A stretch of DNA of 64,000 nt, from NCBI GenBank assembly GCA_945861435.1, contig CAMAUX010000002.1:94879-158878 (forward strand). Direction: 5' to 3'. The position numbers were made by a program, and so were the translations under genes. The notes under the pieces were generated by a model. It was not told the origin of the DNA and ran no database searches. It saw nothing but the letters and a program-made list of their open reading frames with translations. Of this stretch, positions 63,005 through 64,000 are shown in pieces. The DNA is from Chthoniobacter flavus. GTDB taxonomy: Bacteria > Verrucomicrobiota > Verrucomicrobiia > Chthoniobacterales > Chthoniobacteraceae. Every line of letters begins with the position of its first letter. The stretch's first letter is position 1.

Positions 63005-64000
63005 ATGAAAAAACTCCTCCCTTCTCTCTGTCTCCTCCTGCTCGCAAGTGTGGGCCCCGCATTTGCTGCTGCGCCGAGTGGGATCCTCGCCAATCAAGGT
63101 AAACTCAAGCCTGTGGTGACGGTGGCGAATTCTTACTCGGAGAAGGTGGTGAAGACGTTTGCGGGCGATGCGAACAGTGCGGCGGTGTTCGATGTGGTGG
63201 CGAATCCGGAGAAGGTGTCGGCGAAGGTGGTGGCGTTGATGGGGGATTTCGATTTCAGCAAGATCACCGCGGATACGGAGGTGGCGTTTGCGGTGGGTGA
63301 TTTCAGTTTCCGCGCGACGCTGAGCGAGGCGGGGACGAAGACGATCGCGGCGACGGGCAGCGCGGTGTTCAGCTTCAATCTGCAGGTGCCCGTGCTCGAC
63401 GGGGATGGGAATGCGAAGCTGGACAAGGACGGGAATGAGACGTTCACGACGGTGAAACTCGGGACGCTCAAGTGGGCATGGAGCGCGACGGCGAAGACGG
63501 TGACTGTGACGCTGGCGGTGGTGATCCCGGGTGGCGGGATTGCAGACGCGGCGGGTATTGGTGGGATTGCGAGCGCGCAGTTCGGCGGATTGGCGGAGGA
63601 CGGCGGTGCCGGTGGGGTGAAGCGGTTTGGCAATGTGCCGCTGGCCGTGGAGGTGGGTTTTGGGAGCGCGACCGGGAGCCGGGATGTGTTTGTGAGCGGG
63701 GTGACGCAGACGCGTCAGGTGAAGGCGGCGGGTGTGGCGGCGGATCTGCCGGACACCTTTCCGGTGACGAGCGTGGTGCTGGCCGGTGGAGCGGACACGC
63801 GCGGGCCGCAGTTGACGGTGCGCGCACCGGCGAAGGTTGCGGATGGCGAGACGGCGCCGTTGTTTGCGGTGCTGGTGGATCGCGCGGCGCCGAGTGGGTA
63901 TTCGACGCCCGGGGCGCTTGGATACGAGGCGCCGGAAGTGGCGGTGTATGTGAACCAGACGCCTGGCGAGGGTGTGGATGCGGATTTTACGTTGGGTTAC
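63005..64000 (+). CDS. Secreted protein, 5' part only (runs off the window)
   Basis: The frame is open from ATG 63005 to the last base, 332 codons without a stop, so the C-terminus is missing. The signal peptide is clear (MKKLLPSLCLLLLASVGPA, cleavage near AFAAAP). The mature part is Ala/Val/Gly-rich and beta-rich, with VPVLDGDGNAKLDKDGNE near 130-147 as a possible Ca2+ loop and a stretch around QLTVRAPAKVADGETAPLF that may begin an Ig-like domain. I do not recognise the family; a surface or adhesin-type role is possible but unproven. Confidence 0.75.
   Translation, partial: MKKLLPSLCLLLLASVGPAFAAAPSGILANQGKLKPVVTVANSYSEKVVKTFAGDANSAAVFDVVANPEKVSAKVVALMGDFDFSKITADTEVAFAVGDFSFRATLSEAGTKTIAATGSAVFSFNLQVPVLDGDGNAKLDKDGNETFTTVKLGTLKWAWSATAKTVTVTLAVVIPGGGIADAAGIGGIASAQFGGLAEDGGAGGVKRFGNVPLAVEVGFGSATGSRDVFVSGVTQTRQVKAAGVAADLPDTFPVTSVVLAGGADTRGPQLTVRAPAKVADGETAPLFAVLVDRAAPSGYSTPGALGYEAPEVAVYVNQTPGEGVDADFTLGY

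Overview
The window looks like the start of a high-GC chromosome from the PVC superphylum, most likely Verrucomicrobiota. I infer this from family content: a cytochrome-type DUF1549/DUF1553 protein paired with a DUF1501 protein, a PVC-type dehydrogenase propeller, an H-X9-DG-like prepilin protein, a sialate O-acetylesterase, DUF4838, and a long MoxR/DUF58/VWA operon. No rRNA or species-level marker is present, so I go no lower than phylum. DnaA boxes, dnaA and dnaN stand at the left edge, so base 1 is probably close to the replication origin.

Region 1 (1-5.4 kb) is housekeeping: an oriC-like patch, dnaA, dnaN, tRNA-Leu(CAG), ubiE/menG, a small secreted protein with a strong terminator, an L,D-transpeptidase lipoprotein and a rhodanese. 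Region 2 (5.4-9.0 kb) is a bla-like regulatory unit: a class C-type serine hydrolase diverges from a BlaI-type repressor and an M56 (BlaR1-type) membrane protease. The protease carries a secretin-like domain where a penicillin sensor would be expected, and a perfect palindrome lies between the two transcription units. Region 3 (9.3-25.4 kb) is one eight-gene operon whose genes mostly overlap by ATGA: MoxR ATPase, DUF58, two VWA membrane proteins, a giant coiled-coil membrane protein, an unknown, a squalene-cyclase-like toroid protein, and a secreted protein with an STN-like module.

Region 4 (25.4-39.1 kb) is mixed. It holds aat, a prepilin-like protein, a HAD hydrolase, a five-gene minus-strand cluster of mostly unknown secreted proteins with a double ACT protein, a TauE/SafE transporter, an FMN reductase, an orphan LolD-like ATPase and ilvE. 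It ends with the protein-arginine phosphorylation and proteolysis set mcsA-mcsB-clpC and a secreted trypsin-like protease.

Region 5 (39.4-62.5 kb) is almost all on the minus strand and is rich in large secreted proteins, many probably acting on polysaccharides. The genes are a DUF4838/CBM9-like protein, a right-handed beta-helix protein, cytochrome b561, a Tat-exported double FAD oxidoreductase, an FG-GAP propeller, a GT87-like membrane protein (plus strand), a second serine hydrolase, a GDSL/PVC-dehydrogenase/HEAT/cupredoxin fusion, a DUF1501 protein, a DUF1549/DUF1553 cytochrome and a sialate O-acetylesterase. The last 1.5 kb holds a repeat-bearing intergenic region and the 5' part of a secreted protein that runs off the window. 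I saw no insertion sequence, phage, CRISPR array or rRNA.
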